Below, in pieces: positions 1 through 8,438 of a stretch of 64,000 bases of DNA. The stretch lies in the NCBI RefSeq assembly GCF_001652275.1, contig NZ_LVZK01000001.1, positions 682,001 through 746,000 on the forward strand. The letters run 5' to 3'. Source of the stretch: Peptidiphaga gingivicola. Lineage in GTDB: Bacteria; Actinomycetota; Actinomycetes; Actinomycetales; Actinomycetaceae. The position numbers were made by a program, and so were the translations under genes. Numbering within the stretch: the stretch's first letter is position 1; each line of letters opens with the position of its first letter. Under the pieces are notes generated by a model that was not told where the DNA came from, searched no databases, and saw nothing but the letters and a program-made list of their open reading frames with translations.

Positions 1-800
1 GCAAGGGGCGAGGCCTCGTTGTAGGCCGAGTAGATGCGGTCGACGAAGGGCGCGCCGAACACCGTCAGCTGTGCGAGGTCGGATTCGGCGTGCCCGCCGT
101 GGCAGGCCGGGTCGATGAGGACGCCGACGACGTCGTCCCGGCGGTTTCTCGCGCTGCCCGTCTTTTCCGCGACGCCAAGGCCTTCGGCGGCTTCTTCCGC
201 TGCGGCGAGCCCTTCGGCCGCGATTTCCGCCGATTCGCGCGAGGCCCACATGACGTTTCCCGCCCACAGGTCGCCGTGGAGGAGGGCTGCGTCCGTGCTG
301 ACGGACGCGGGCTGCGGCGCGTCGAATTCGCCGTCGTTCAGGCGTTCCGCCAAACGTTCGAGGACGGCCGTGCCTTCGGCGCCGATGGATCCGTTTCGTC
401 GGGCGTCGACGAGGTAGGGCAGGAGCCTGTCTTGCGCATAGAACTCGCCGAAGCGGCGGGAGAGGCCGGGGCCGACGAGGGGGAGCGCGGCTGCGCCCAT
501 GACGCCGTCGCTCGCGGCGCCGTCGGCGTTGACGAGGCCGGCGGGCGCCTGGCCGAACACCCTCGAACCCTCGGGGCAGAAGGCGTGGGTGGCGGCGAGC
601 CGGCGGCCGAACTCCTCCGCCGCTGCGGGGGAGGCTGTGACGGCGGAAAGCCTTGCCGTGTCGAGGCTCGTGGCTGTTGCTCGGAGGAGACGCACGACCG
701 GTGCACCGCCGGCTCGCGCGGCGCGCGCCAGATCGGCCAAACCGGCTGCCTCCGCGGCCGTCGCCTGCTTGCTCGCGCGTTTGGTGAAGCTCGCATTCAT
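1..800 (-). CDS. Fructosamine-3-kinase family protein, 3' end cut by window
   Basis: Reads from ATG at 800 leftwards and is still open at base 1, so about 266 N-terminal residues are present. The family phosphorylates sugars attached to protein amines (ketosamines) so that the adduct falls off. The kinase-like catalytic motif HGDLWAGN lies near residue 175 and is followed, near residue 235, by the metal-binding stretch DPACHGGHAESDLA. That order is typical of the FN3K/choline-kinase-like fold. An Ala-rich insert separates the two motifs. The start is the first ATG of the frame. Substrate is not shown by the sequence. Confidence 0.85.
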   Translation of the reverse strand, partial: MNASFTKRASKQATAAEAAGLADLARAARAGGAPVVRLLRATATSLDTARLSAVTASPAAAEEFGRRLAATHAFCPEGSRVFGQAPAGLVNADGAASDGVMGAAALPLVGPGLSRRFGEFYAQDRLLPYLVDARRNGSIGAEGTAVLERLAERLNDGEFDAPQPASVSTDAALLHGDLWAGNVMWASRESAEIAAEGLAAAEEAAEGLGVAEKTGSARNRRDDVVGVLIDPACHGGHAESDLAQLTVFGAPFVDRIYSAYNEASPL

Positions 801-942
801 AACCTAGCAATGTTACTCGACCACTCGGCAATTCTGTCAATGGGCAACGCTTCCGTAGGATTAGACTGCGCTACGTCGCTCGTAGTGCAACAATAGTCCG
901 TAGGTTTCACAAGGCGCCCTCGAAGAATCTGTTGGGCGCTCG

Positions 943-1215
943 GTGAACCCAATAAGCACGCGGCATCAAGGAGAGATAGCGGCTGAGGCCTTCGTGGATC
1001 TGGCGAGTCTGGAGGCTGCTGCTCAGCATTCCAAGGAGGCGTCGGGTTCCGGAGCTCTCGGGAAGGACCCGATGGACGCTGATTCGGGGTTCCAGCAGGT
1101 TACGCCGGAGGACTCCAAAACGAGGGTCACAGGGTATTCTGGCTATCTCGTCGACGGGAGCAAGGCGCAGGAACAGATTGCGAAGGTCATAGTCGCCAAG
1201 GGGTGGACGCTGTGA
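943..1215 (+). CDS. Small hypothetical protein coupled to the lipoprotein gene
   Basis: A 90-residue frame starting at GTG 943 with no signal peptide or membrane segment and no family I recognise. Its TGA overlaps the GTG of the next gene (GTGA at 1212-1215), which suggests translational coupling. A good ribosome-binding sequence (AAGGAGAG near 968) lies inside the frame rather than before it. The frame is also open upstream to 904 without a start codon. It may therefore be the remaining C-terminal part of a longer protein. Confidence 0.45.
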   Translation: MNPISTRHQGEIAAEAFVDLASLEAAAQHSKEASGSGALGKDPMDADSGFQQVTPEDSKTRVTGYSGYLVDGSKAQEQIAKVIVAKGWTL

Positions 1216-1850
1216 AGGCGGGGCGTCGTATTCGTTTCGCTCTCCTGGCTGTTGTCCTCGGCCTCGCAGGATGTTCATCGGATGCTACGCCTTCGACGGA
1301 GCCGACAGCGGGGAAGAAGGCGGACCCCTTCGATTTCAATAGCCGCCCATACTACTACGGAAAGAAGCCCTTTAAAGATCGAGTCGATATCCGAACGGCA
1401 GATGCTGATCTGCGGGCTGCGCTAGGTCGCGTGCGCGGTCGAATTGACGCGGAGTTTGGCAAACAGGACTGGACCTGGATAAAGGAACCAGTCAATGTCT
1501 TTTACGGATGCGCTGACGGCAAGAATGAGGGAGGAGAATATAACAACGCTCAAGGTAAAACGTACGGTATTCCAATGGACAAGTTCTCTCGTATTCATAA
1601 GATCTTCAAGGAGGAGGTTGAACCTCTTGGTTTCACCACTGTCGTCGAGATTTCTGACAAAGGGGACAAGAGCTTCGACTATTACAACGAGGGCGACGGT
1701 GGCTACATCAATATGGGCATGACCCGCGAGGAAGTCTTCGGTATGTGGTACACGACCGGATGTCGGCCGGCTCCCGCGGGATCGACGCCTGATCCCGATA
1801 GGCGTTTGGATACCCCGACTCCAAGCGAGTCTGCTACAGCATCGCCCTGA
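1212..1850 (+). CDS. LppA-like lipoprotein
   Basis: 212 residues from the GTG at 1212 (a GTG at 1203 is also in frame). The N-terminus is a lipoprotein signal: two basic residues, a hydrophobic stretch and lipobox LAGC near residue 20, so the product is probably lipid-anchored outside the membrane. The mature part has the pattern of mycobacterial LppA-type lipoproteins: an alpha-helical start, a central Trp-containing stretch (DWTWIKEP) and a late YTTGCRP motif. It ends in a Pro/Ser/Thr-rich tail. It overlaps the preceding small gene by 4 bases. Function of the family is unknown; in actinobacteria it often lies near secreted T7SS cargo (inference). Confidence 0.65.
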   Translation: MKAGRRIRFALLAVVLGLAGCSSDATPSTEPTAGKKADPFDFNSRPYYYGKKPFKDRVDIRTADADLRAALGRVRGRIDAEFGKQDWTWIKEPVNVFYGCADGKNEGGEYNNAQGKTYGIPMDKFSRIHKIFKEEVEPLGFTTVVEISDKGDKSFDYYNEGDGGYINMGMTREEVFGMWYTTGCRPAPAGSTPDPDRRLDTPTPSESATASP

Positions 1851-2664
1851 ACCGACAGAGTCCGTTGGTTCGATCACCCAAACCTGTCGTGCGTCTTATA
1901 GGGCTCACTTGAAGGTGCGAATTCTGCGGCGTGCGCTTGCGCGTGTGGGCTGTACGGATTGGGCTCGTGATCGGCGGTTCTTAGCGGATCGGCATGCCTG
2001 CTTGCGTGGGGCTGCACGCTGCCTTAGCCCAGCCTCCTCTGACGTCGTCATCATGCTTGCCTGTATTTGCGGATGTCCGCACGCGAGGCTGAAAGCGTGC
2101 TTGAGCCCAGGAAACAGTATTGGCGGGAGGCGCTCCATGCCAACGCCTCCCGCCAAATGCCACCGTCGAAGTGTCAAGCGGCGAAGGGAACGAACCGCTT
2201 GAGCCGGGCGGCGATGCTTGCCTGTCTGTGCATGCCACCACCTTTCTTCGTCGGCTCACTGCACACAACACATTCATCGCATCTGCTGAACTGACAAGCG
2301 CTGACCGTTAGGATCGCTTGCTCGTCCTGCTGACATCATCTATACAACCCTCCTATCCTTAGGCGGTCATGAGTTAATCCTGGGAAACCCCGGGGAAGCC
2401 TATGGCGCGGGTGGCGTCTTAGAGTGCCTGTGCTGCACCCCTCGGCGTGCTCAGCAGGGCTTCCTAGGGCGTTCGTTGCGGCATCCGCGCGAGCGACAAT
2501 GGCGTCAACCTGCCCGGGGCCTCGTTTGCATTGCGGTTCGCGGCGGGTCCGGGGCAGTGCCAAGGCGTGGCTTGCCGACTGATCGGGGGTCGGCACTCGG
2601 GTGCGCGTATCGGCTTCCAGAACGCTCGAGACGTCCCTCGGTGCGCTCGAGTCGACATTGAGAC
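1851..2664. other. Non-coding stretch
   Basis: About 800 bases without a convincing gene. Open frames here are short, overlap on both strands and have Arg-rich, low-plausibility translations. The only clear element is the 13-bp hairpin at 2120-2156. The right end runs into the decayed lipoprotein remnant. Confidence 0.6.
2120..2156. terminator. 13-bp perfect inverted repeat, terminator-like
   Basis: TTGGCGGGAGGCG at 2120-2132 is matched exactly by its reverse complement at 2144-2156, with an 11-base loop. There is no T-run on either side, so it is a stable hairpin or attenuator rather than a textbook intrinsic terminator. Confidence 0.45.
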
Positions 2665-3015
2665 CGCGCCTTCTCCGTGCGCTACACCACCGGATGCCGC
2701 CCGTTTCCCAAGGACGCCTCCGCTGCGAACGTCGGCCGCGCCGAAGCCGAGGCGTCCGGTGCGCGTGGAAGCGTTGGGGCCGATGCGGACGGCGTCGACG
2801 CCCTCAATTCGGGGCGGGCGGGAGGCACGGATTGGCGGCTTGGGAACGCCGAGTCGTTCGGACCGAGCATTGGGGAGCCGAAGGTTGGACGGCACAGCGA
2901 GGCTGCCTCGCCGGACGGGAAACCCACGTCCACGTCGAACGCTCCCAATGCGACTGAGCAGGAACGGGATGCGGGGGACGGTTGGACCTCGCGCTGGCCG
3001 ATGGCCGACGATTGA
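2665..3015 (+). pseudogene. Decayed C-terminal remnant of an LppA-like lipoprotein
   Basis: The frame after the TGA at 2659-2661 reads RAFSVRYTTGCRPFPKDAS at its start. This matches the late YTTGCRP motif of the intact lipoprotein at 1212-1850, where the residues are VFGMWYTTGCRPAP. Third codon positions are GC-rich as in real genes here. No signal peptide or upstream domain can be read in the same frame, so only the C-terminal part survives, with a longer tail than the intact copy. The frame ends at TGA 3013-3015, which is also the first base of a large hairpin. Confidence 0.4.
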
Positions 3016-3078
3016 TGCGGTTGGCAGGGGCTCTCTTGTGGGAGCCCCTGCCAACTGCGTCAGAAGCCAACCGCATCA
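3013..3078. promoter_or_regulatory. Nested, mutually exclusive hairpins
   Basis: The arm at 3013-3033 can pair with 3042-3062 (21 positions, two of them G-U in RNA, 8-base loop). Its first 13 bases can instead pair perfectly with 3066-3078. The two foldings exclude each other, as in attenuators. No T-run follows. It lies directly after the lipoprotein remnant. Confidence 0.4.
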
Positions 3079-3114
3079 GAATAGGTGGCCGCTGTGTGCG
3101 AAACTCGTGTGGCC

Positions 3115-3177
3115 GCCTTGTGCAAAGCTTGAGTCGCCTTGCGTAAAGCCTGAGTGGCCTTGCGCAAAGCTTAAGCG
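3115..3177. repeat. 21-bp tandem repeat, three units
   Basis: Three consecutive 21-base units begin GCCTTG at 3115, 3136 and 3157 and differ by a few bases each. A more diverged unit precedes them near 3090. The stretch 3016-3378 holds this repeat and the hairpins but no credible gene. Confidence 0.7.
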
Positions 3178-3315
3178 GACGCCGCATGAGGGAGGCGACC
3201 CGGATTTGAAGCTGCGAGGGGCTTTGCCCCCGGGCGGCTTCCGTCTGTGGGAGACCGTCCGCCTATCGGATACCGTCCGCTTGCGGAAAACCGCCCCGCT
3301 TGGCGAGACGATCCG

Positions 3316-3354
3316 GCTTGGCGTCGGCCGATTGCAGATCGGCCGACGCCAAGC
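3316..3354. terminator. 17-bp perfect hairpin downstream of the MerR gene
   Basis: GCTTGGCGTCGGCCGAT at 3316-3332 is followed, after a 5-base loop, by its exact reverse complement at 3338-3354. It sits 25 bases past the stop codon of the leftward MerR gene, so it probably ends that transcript, although no T-run is present. Confidence 0.55.
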
Positions 3355-3378
3355 GGCGGGAGGGCACCGTCGGCAGGG

Positions 3379-4173
3379 TCACTGCCACGTCGCCGTCGTC
3401 GGGTCGACGCCGTTTGCCCTCGCATTCTCGTCGATGATCGACTTCAGCCAGTCGGTGAGGCCGGGCTCGATCTCGTCGTAGTACTGGCGGAACCGGTCGT
3501 CCGTGACGTACCCGCGCGCGATGAGCACGTGCTTGGAATGCGTCACGTCGAACCACGTGCCGAGCGAAGCGCGGTGGGCCTCGGCGAGCTCATTCGCCCG
3601 ATCCGAGCCGGGCTTGACGCCGTCGCGCTTGGCCTGCCCCAAGGACTGCTCGAGTGCTTGGGTGTCTCTGCCGACTCTGAACCAGTCCTGTGGCGTCATC
3701 TTCGCCTTGACGGCCTCGGACTGGCGCCATTCCGGGGTGTCGCCCCACTTGGCCTGAGCTTCCTCTTGCCACGCGGGATCCCAGCCGCCGAAGTGTTCTG
3801 CCTTCTGAGCGGGGTCGAGATTCGTTCCCATCTTCATTGTCTCCATAATCTGGTCTACTGCGGAGACTTTCTGCCGCAGATGGGAGATGCGTTCGAGGAG
3901 CAGTTCGCGTTGCCTGGCCAGATGCGCGAGCTCGTCCAGGCCCGGCTCGTCGAGCAGCTCGGCGATCCGCGCCAGGGCCATGCCGGTTTCCCGGTACAGG
4001 CACACGCGCTGGACGCGCTCCACGTCTTCCCGGGTGTACAGCCTGTAGCCGGACCACGAACGCAAGCTCGGTGTCACCAAGCCGATTTCGTCCCAGTGGT
4101 GAAGCGTGCGAACGCTGATGCCCACGAGGTCGGCGACCTGGCCCACGGTCAGCTCCTGCATGTTCTCTCCCAT
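3379..4173 (-). CDS. MerR-family regulator with TipAS domain
   Basis: 264 residues from ATG 4173; ATG 4161 with GGGAGA 5 bases upstream is an equally good start. The N-terminus is a MerR winged helix-turn-helix (LTVGQVADLVGISVRTLHHW, then GLVTPSLRSWSGYRLYTREDVERV). A coiled helix follows near residues 75-120. The C-terminal half matches TipAS, which binds thiopeptide-like compounds, and ends with HVLIARGYVTDDRFRQYYDE. Such proteins activate transcription of multidrug-response genes on ligand binding. No efflux gene is adjacent, so the target is unknown. Confidence 0.85.
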   Translation of the reverse strand: MGENMQELTVGQVADLVGISVRTLHHWDEIGLVTPSLRSWSGYRLYTREDVERVQRVCLYRETGMALARIAELLDEPGLDELAHLARQRELLLERISHLRQKVSAVDQIMETMKMGTNLDPAQKAEHFGGWDPAWQEEAQAKWGDTPEWRQSEAVKAKMTPQDWFRVGRDTQALEQSLGQAKRDGVKPGSDRANELAEAHRASLGTWFDVTHSKHVLIARGYVTDDRFRQYYDEIEPGLTDWLKSIIDENARANGVDPTTATWQ

Positions 4174-4392
4174 GGCTCTAGCTTCCAACCTCACGTCGCG
4201 TGAGGGTCAAACGCGGCGCAAAAACGGCGAAAGGGGCGTCTCGGTTTGGGGTTGCAGCGGCCGCGGGAAGGGCGCGGCCCCGCGGATGACGGAGCATGAC
4301 CGCGAGAAACCGGAAGTTGCGACGGACTGCGACCTGACCGGGTGCGGCCGCGAGAGGCCGAAAGCGACGCCCAGAAGGCACGCGCCGGAGGC

Positions 4393-4779
4393 CTAGCGTC
4401 GCCGGTACTCCTCCGGGAGTAGCGCGTCGGTGAAGGTGTTGAACAAGGACAGGAGGATTCCTCCCATAATCGCCGCCACCCAGGTGGTCACGGTCACGCC
4501 TATGTCGAACCCGGCGGTGAGAGTCGCGGTGAGCTTGAGCATTGCGGCGTTGACTATCAAGAAGAACAGGCCCAACGTCAGAATGTACAGCGGTATCGAC
4601 AAGATCACCAGAATCGGGCGGACCAGGCAGTTGACGACGCCGAGGACCGCTCCCCCCGCCAAGAGGTAGAGGGCGATGTCCCGATTGGTGCCCAAGCCGT
4701 GCAGGCTGATGCCCGGTACGAAAAGCACACATAGCCACAGGCCGAGGGCGTTGATTGCTGCGCGAACTAGGTATCTCAT
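4393..4779 (-). CDS. Phage-holin-like family membrane protein (YvlD type)
   Basis: 128 residues with four hydrophobic segments and the family pattern NCLVRPILVILSIPLYILTLG followed by FFLIVNAAML. This is the Phage_holin_4_2 family, which despite its name is a chromosomal membrane protein of unknown function in many bacteria. It begins at ATG 4779 and ends with a charged PEEYRRR tail. It is probably transcribed alone. Confidence 0.8.
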   Translation of the reverse strand: MRYLVRAAINALGLWLCVLFVPGISLHGLGTNRDIALYLLAGGAVLGVVNCLVRPILVILSIPLYILTLGLFFLIVNAAMLKLTATLTAGFDIGVTVTTWVAAIMGGILLSLFNTFTDALLPEEYRRR

Positions 4780-4837
4780 GCAGCAATCCTAAGGCTGAGC
4801 GCTGGAATTTGCCTGGGTCGTCGGTTTGATTGCGCCC

Positions 4838-4980
4838 TCCGCTGGCCCCGTCGAAGGGCAGTTCACGTTGCTGCCGTTGGAGGGTCCTGCTTGCGTTGCC
4901 TCGTCGAAGGGCAGTTCGCGTTGTCGCCGTTGAAGGGCCGCTCGCTTTCCCTTGTCGAAGAGCCGCTCGCATTGCGCCGC
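4838..4980. repeat. Degenerate ~27-bp tandem repeats upstream of hisC
   Basis: Blocks of the form (C)GTCGAAGGGCAGTTCGCGTTG recur about five times between 4838 and 4980 with drift. They fill the region between the leftward holin-like gene and the rightward aminotransferase, where the promoter of the latter should lie. No Shine-Dalgarno sequence precedes the ATG at 5003. Confidence 0.6.
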
Positions 4981-5002
4981 CCGCGCGGGGCACACTAGAT
5001 AC

Positions 5003-6058
5003 ATGAGCAAGCAGCAGTGGTTCCGCCCTGAGATCCTCGGCCTTCCCGCCTACGTGCCCGGCAAGAAGGGCGCGAACACCGACGTCGTCAAACTCTCCTC
5101 CAACGAGAACCCTTTCCCTGCCCTTCCTGCCGTCCAGGCCGCGGTCTCAGCCGCCGTCGGCGATCTCAACAGGTATCCGGACATGTTCGCCACCGGGCTG
5201 ATCCACGACATTTCGTGGTTTCACAAGTGGGTCGACGACGGCGTCGTCGTGGGCAACGGGTCGACCTCTCTCATCGAGAAGATCCTTCAGGCGGTCGTGA
5301 CGCCGGGCGGCGAGGTCGTGCTTCCCTGGCGCTCCTTCGAGGCGTATCCGATCGCCGTTCAGGCTGCCGGGGGAGCAGCCGTCAAGGTGCCGCTCAACGC
5401 CGACGGATCGCACAATCTTCCGGGCCTGCTCTCCGCCGTCACCGAGCGCACCCGCGCGCTTTTGCTGTGCAGCCCCAACAACCCGACCGGCGTCGCCCTC
5501 AAACACACCGATCTGGCGGCATTCCTCGCAAAGGTCCCCGAGCGCGTGCCCGTGCTGCTCGACGAGGCGTACATCGACTTTGTGGACATGGACGACGCCG
5601 TCCGCTCCGACGAGCTGCTGCGCGAGCATCCGAACCTCATCGTGCTGCGGACCTTCTCCAAAGCCTACGGGCTGGCCGGGATCCGCGTCGGCTACGGGCT
5701 GGGGCACCCGGAGATGATCGCCGGGCTGAGGGCGATCGGCACGCCTTTCGGCGTCAACGCCCTCGCCCAGATCGCCGCGAGTGCCGCCTTGCACTCTCAG
5801 GAGGAGGTGCGGGCAAGGTGCGGCGTGATCATTCAGGAACGCAAAAACCTCGTGGCGGCCCTCGCCGCGCACGACATCGCCGTACCAGCCTCCCAGGCGA
5901 ACTTCGTCTGGCTCGCCGGATTCGGCGAGGCCCTCGAAAACGCGTGCCTCGACGAAGGCGTGACCGTGCGTCGTTTCGGCCAGGAAGGCGTGCGCGTCAG
6001 CGTGGGCGAGACCGAGGGCTCGCTGCGCCTGCTCAGAGCCGTCGCGTCGATTCTTTGA
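5003..6058 (+). CDS. hisC: Histidinol-phosphate / aromatic aminotransferase
   Basis: 351 residues, a class I/II pyridoxal-phosphate aminotransferase of the HisC group. The active-site lysine is K220 in RTFSKAYGLAG, followed by the phosphate-contacting arginine context IRVGYGLG. Earlier motifs are SSNENPF near residue 30, NGSTSLIEKI near 85, SPNNPTG near 160 and DEAYIDF near 190. It acts in histidine synthesis or as an aromatic transaminase. It stands alone, away from other his genes, which favours the aromatic role (inference); pheA lies 42 kb away. The in-frame ATG 51 bases upstream lies in repeat sequence and is not used. Confidence 0.85.
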   Translation: MSKQQWFRPEILGLPAYVPGKKGANTDVVKLSSNENPFPALPAVQAAVSAAVGDLNRYPDMFATGLIHDISWFHKWVDDGVVVGNGSTSLIEKILQAVVTPGGEVVLPWRSFEAYPIAVQAAGGAAVKVPLNADGSHNLPGLLSAVTERTRALLLCSPNNPTGVALKHTDLAAFLAKVPERVPVLLDEAYIDFVDMDDAVRSDELLREHPNLIVLRTFSKAYGLAGIRVGYGLGHPEMIAGLRAIGTPFGVNALAQIAASAALHSQEEVRARCGVIIQERKNLVAALAAHDIAVPASQANFVWLAGFGEALENACLDEGVTVRRFGQEGVRVSVGETEGSLRLLRAVASIL

Positions 6059-6212
6059 GCGCGGCGGACGGGCGGCGTGCGGGAACAAGCGCTTACTAAG
6101 ACGTTGGAGCGAGCGTTCTCAAAAACGGAGGGTGCCAAGCATCGATCGAACATTGGGGAAACGGCGGGCACGGAGAGCAGCTGGCGTCCAGCGCCAAAAG
6201 AGACCGAAGCGC

Positions 6213-7031
6213 TTAAAAGACGGTGAGCACGAAGGCCAGCGAGGTGAAGACTTCGCCGAAGCCGATGGCTTTGACGCTCACGGGCCTGCCCGCGCGTGCG
6301 AGGAGCGGCACGACGACGGCGCGGATCGCGATGGCGAGCCACACGGCTGCGTGAATCCAACCGACCTCCCCGCGCCATGCGAGAACGAACGCAGCCGCCG
6401 CCCACGAGGCGTGCCAGAGGACGGACGCGGCGAGGTAGACGTTCGAGTCGCGCTCGCGGATGTTCGTTTTGACATAGAAAAGCGTTCCGGCGAAATACCC
6501 GAAGAAGAGGGCGGTCAACAGCCAGGCTCGGGGCGAGGCGGCGAACCCGGGGGCGCCGTCGCCCGCAATGTCGAACATCACAGGGATCATGAGGCAGGCG
6601 GCAGCGATGGTGTCGAGGCCCGAAATCAGCGAACGCTCGTCGCGTTTCCACGCCTCCCACGCCGCAATGGCCACCAGCGGTGAAAAGACGAGCGCCCACC
6701 GCCACAAATAGGGTGCGCCGACGAGCGAGGCCAAGCCCAAAGCCGCAACGATCAGCCCGTAGAGCCGCACCGGCGGGAAGTAGCGTTTCTTGCACCTGGA
6801 TTTGAGCCACACCGTGGCGCTGTAAAAAAGGAAGTATCCGACGAACCACAGCGCGAAGACCACGATCTCGACAGGCCGAAAGCCGCCCTCGACGACGCCG
6901 ACCAAAGGGGGAATCGTCACCATCGCCCACGCGCCATGGTATTGCGGAATCCACAGCCTCGCGTTACGCCGCTTCCTGCGCTTATTGCGCGAAGCCCCGG
7001 GCGAGGACTTGCCGATGGTTGTGGAAGTCAT
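6213..7031 (-). CDS. YwiC-like membrane protein
   Basis: 272 residues with a basic N-terminus followed by about nine hydrophobic segments. The motif IPQYHGAWAMVTIPPLVG near residue 28 is the hallmark of the YwiC family, whose function is unknown. A cytoplasmic basic loop (KSRCKKRYFPPVRLYGL) follows the second segment. It converges with hisC; the 150-base gap between them shows no clear terminator. Confidence 0.8.
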   Translation of the reverse strand: MTSTTIGKSSPGASRNKRRKRRNARLWIPQYHGAWAMVTIPPLVGVVEGGFRPVEIVVFALWFVGYFLFYSATVWLKSRCKKRYFPPVRLYGLIVAALGLASLVGAPYLWRWALVFSPLVAIAAWEAWKRDERSLISGLDTIAAACLMIPVMFDIAGDGAPGFAASPRAWLLTALFFGYFAGTLFYVKTNIRERDSNVYLAASVLWHASWAAAAFVLAWRGEVGWIHAAVWLAIAIRAVVVPLLARAGRPVSVKAIGFGEVFTSLAFVLTVF

Positions 7032-7084
7032 GGTCCAAGTCTACCGTCCGAGACACAAAGAAGGTAAGGGGAGCCTAATTCTCC

Positions 7085-7262
7085 GAGTTCGGGAGGGTGG
7101 TCGCCCGGCTCGTAAGGGCGGCTGCGACACTGCAATAAGGTTGACGGGCCGTACGCGGTTTCCCGGCTCGCAAGGGCGGCTAGGAACAGGAAGAGCCGGT
7201 CAGAAGTCCGGACACGGGGTGGAAGAGCCGGTCAGAAGGCTAAACGTGGCGGAAGGGCCGAT
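7085..7262. repeat. Degenerate tandem repeats
   Basis: Two kinds of short repeat follow each other: CCCGGCTCGYAAGGGCGGCT (twice, near 7106 and 7160) and GGAAGAGCCGGTCAGAAG (twice, near 7188 and 7222, plus diverged copies). They occupy the gap before the exported protein gene's 3' end. Confidence 0.55.
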
Positions 7263-7273
7263 CGGATAACCCC

Positions 7274-8155
7274 TCAGAAAAGCCGGGCCGCGGCTCGCTT
7301 GAGCTGGAATCCTTTGCCGGAGAGCTCGCTGGTGCAGGTGATCCCCTGCTCCTGGGAAATGGAACACCAAATTCCATTGTGGGAGACGGTTGAGCCGTAG
7401 GCGACCTGGATGGAGGAGTTGAGCGCCGAATTGCAGTCGGCCGTCGCCTCCTTTGCCTGGCTCAAATGGTATGTGGCCGTTTTGTTCTCGCAGCCGTCGG
7501 GAGAGGGGTAGTCGTAGATGTAGATTGAGCAGGAGACGCTCTCATCGTCGTCGTCGAACTTGCAGCGGATGTTGTGCTTTCCGGTGGTGAACTCGGTTAC
7601 GTCTTTGGCGCCGCTGGGGGCGGGGCTCGCGAGGTGCCACCACGAGCGGTCCGAGACGAGGTCGGAGACTTCAGATGTGCTCTTCTTCATCTGCTTCGTC
7701 AGGTCGACCGTGTACTCGGCGCCGCAGTTCTTCGACAGCGCAGCCAGCGTGGACGTGGCGAGCTTCCGTTCCTTGTTGAGCTTGTCTTCCTTCTTCGCCG
7801 CCTGGATGAAGACGGTCAGGCTCTTGGCGTCGTCTTTGGCCGTGCACGAGCTCTTTTCCTTGAGCTGCGAGACGGCCTCGCGGGCCTCCTCCAGCGAGCC
7901 GTTGGCGTTGAGCGTGGTCGTCTTCGCGGTCGACGGTGCGTCTGCGGTCGTCGACGTCGCCTTCGGATCTTTGTCGGGGTCGGCGGCGTCGCGCCCGTCG
8001 CGTATGACCTTGATGTAAAAGACGGCCATCAATGTGAGGAGCAATACTCCTGCTGCGAAAACGAGGAAGTAAAGGGGGCGGCGGGACTCGGGGGGCTGCT
8101 CCGGCCATTGCGAAGAGCCTTGATCGAGCCACGGATTGTCAGGCGCAGAGCTCAT
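7274..8155 (-). CDS. Membrane-anchored exported protein with Cys-rich C-terminal domain
   Basis: 293 residues from ATG 8155. A short Pro/Gln-rich cytoplasmic head is followed by one membrane segment (about residues 29-50), then a Lys/Ala/Thr-rich helical stalk and a globular C-terminal domain with paired cysteines (IRCKFDDDDESVSCSIY, then GIWCSI and GITCTS). This Cys pattern is common in secreted domains of actinobacterial surface proteins. No catalytic motif is visible. It is divergent from the MoxR operon. Confidence 0.7.
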   Translation of the reverse strand: MSSAPDNPWLDQGSSQWPEQPPESRRPLYFLVFAAGVLLLTLMAVFYIKVIRDGRDAADPDKDPKATSTTADAPSTAKTTTLNANGSLEEAREAVSQLKEKSSCTAKDDAKSLTVFIQAAKKEDKLNKERKLATSTLAALSKNCGAEYTVDLTKQMKKSTSEVSDLVSDRSWWHLASPAPSGAKDVTEFTTGKHNIRCKFDDDDESVSCSIYIYDYPSPDGCENKTATYHLSQAKEATADCNSALNSSIQVAYGSTVSHNGIWCSISQEQGITCTSELSGKGFQLKRAAARLF

Positions 8156-8438
8156 TTGCCTGATCACCGTCCTTTCAGATCGCCTGCCTAACATTCCAAA
8201 AGTAACCTACCGAGCGCCCTTCTTGCTAGTTCTGTCCACTGTGAGACGCGGCTTCCGTTTTCGGACGCCGTTTCTCACGAGGAGGTTAGATCTGAAAGAA
8301 TCTCCCGGGGCGGACTGCGGCTCCTGAGCCTTCTGCCCAGGGCCCCCGCCCCTGTCGGCGGTCGCTGCTATTGTAGAGTGTGCGTGCGCCAGGTTAGAGT
8401 GTGCAGGCGCCCAATTGACGAGTCTGGAAGGCATGGCA

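Noticed and set aside
2531-3481. 316-codon frame on the plus strand
   Set aside because: Arg-rich, crosses two hairpins and a tandem repeat, and no part resembles a family.
4393-4779. Prophage holin
   Set aside because: The family is a common chromosomal membrane protein and no other phage gene is nearby.
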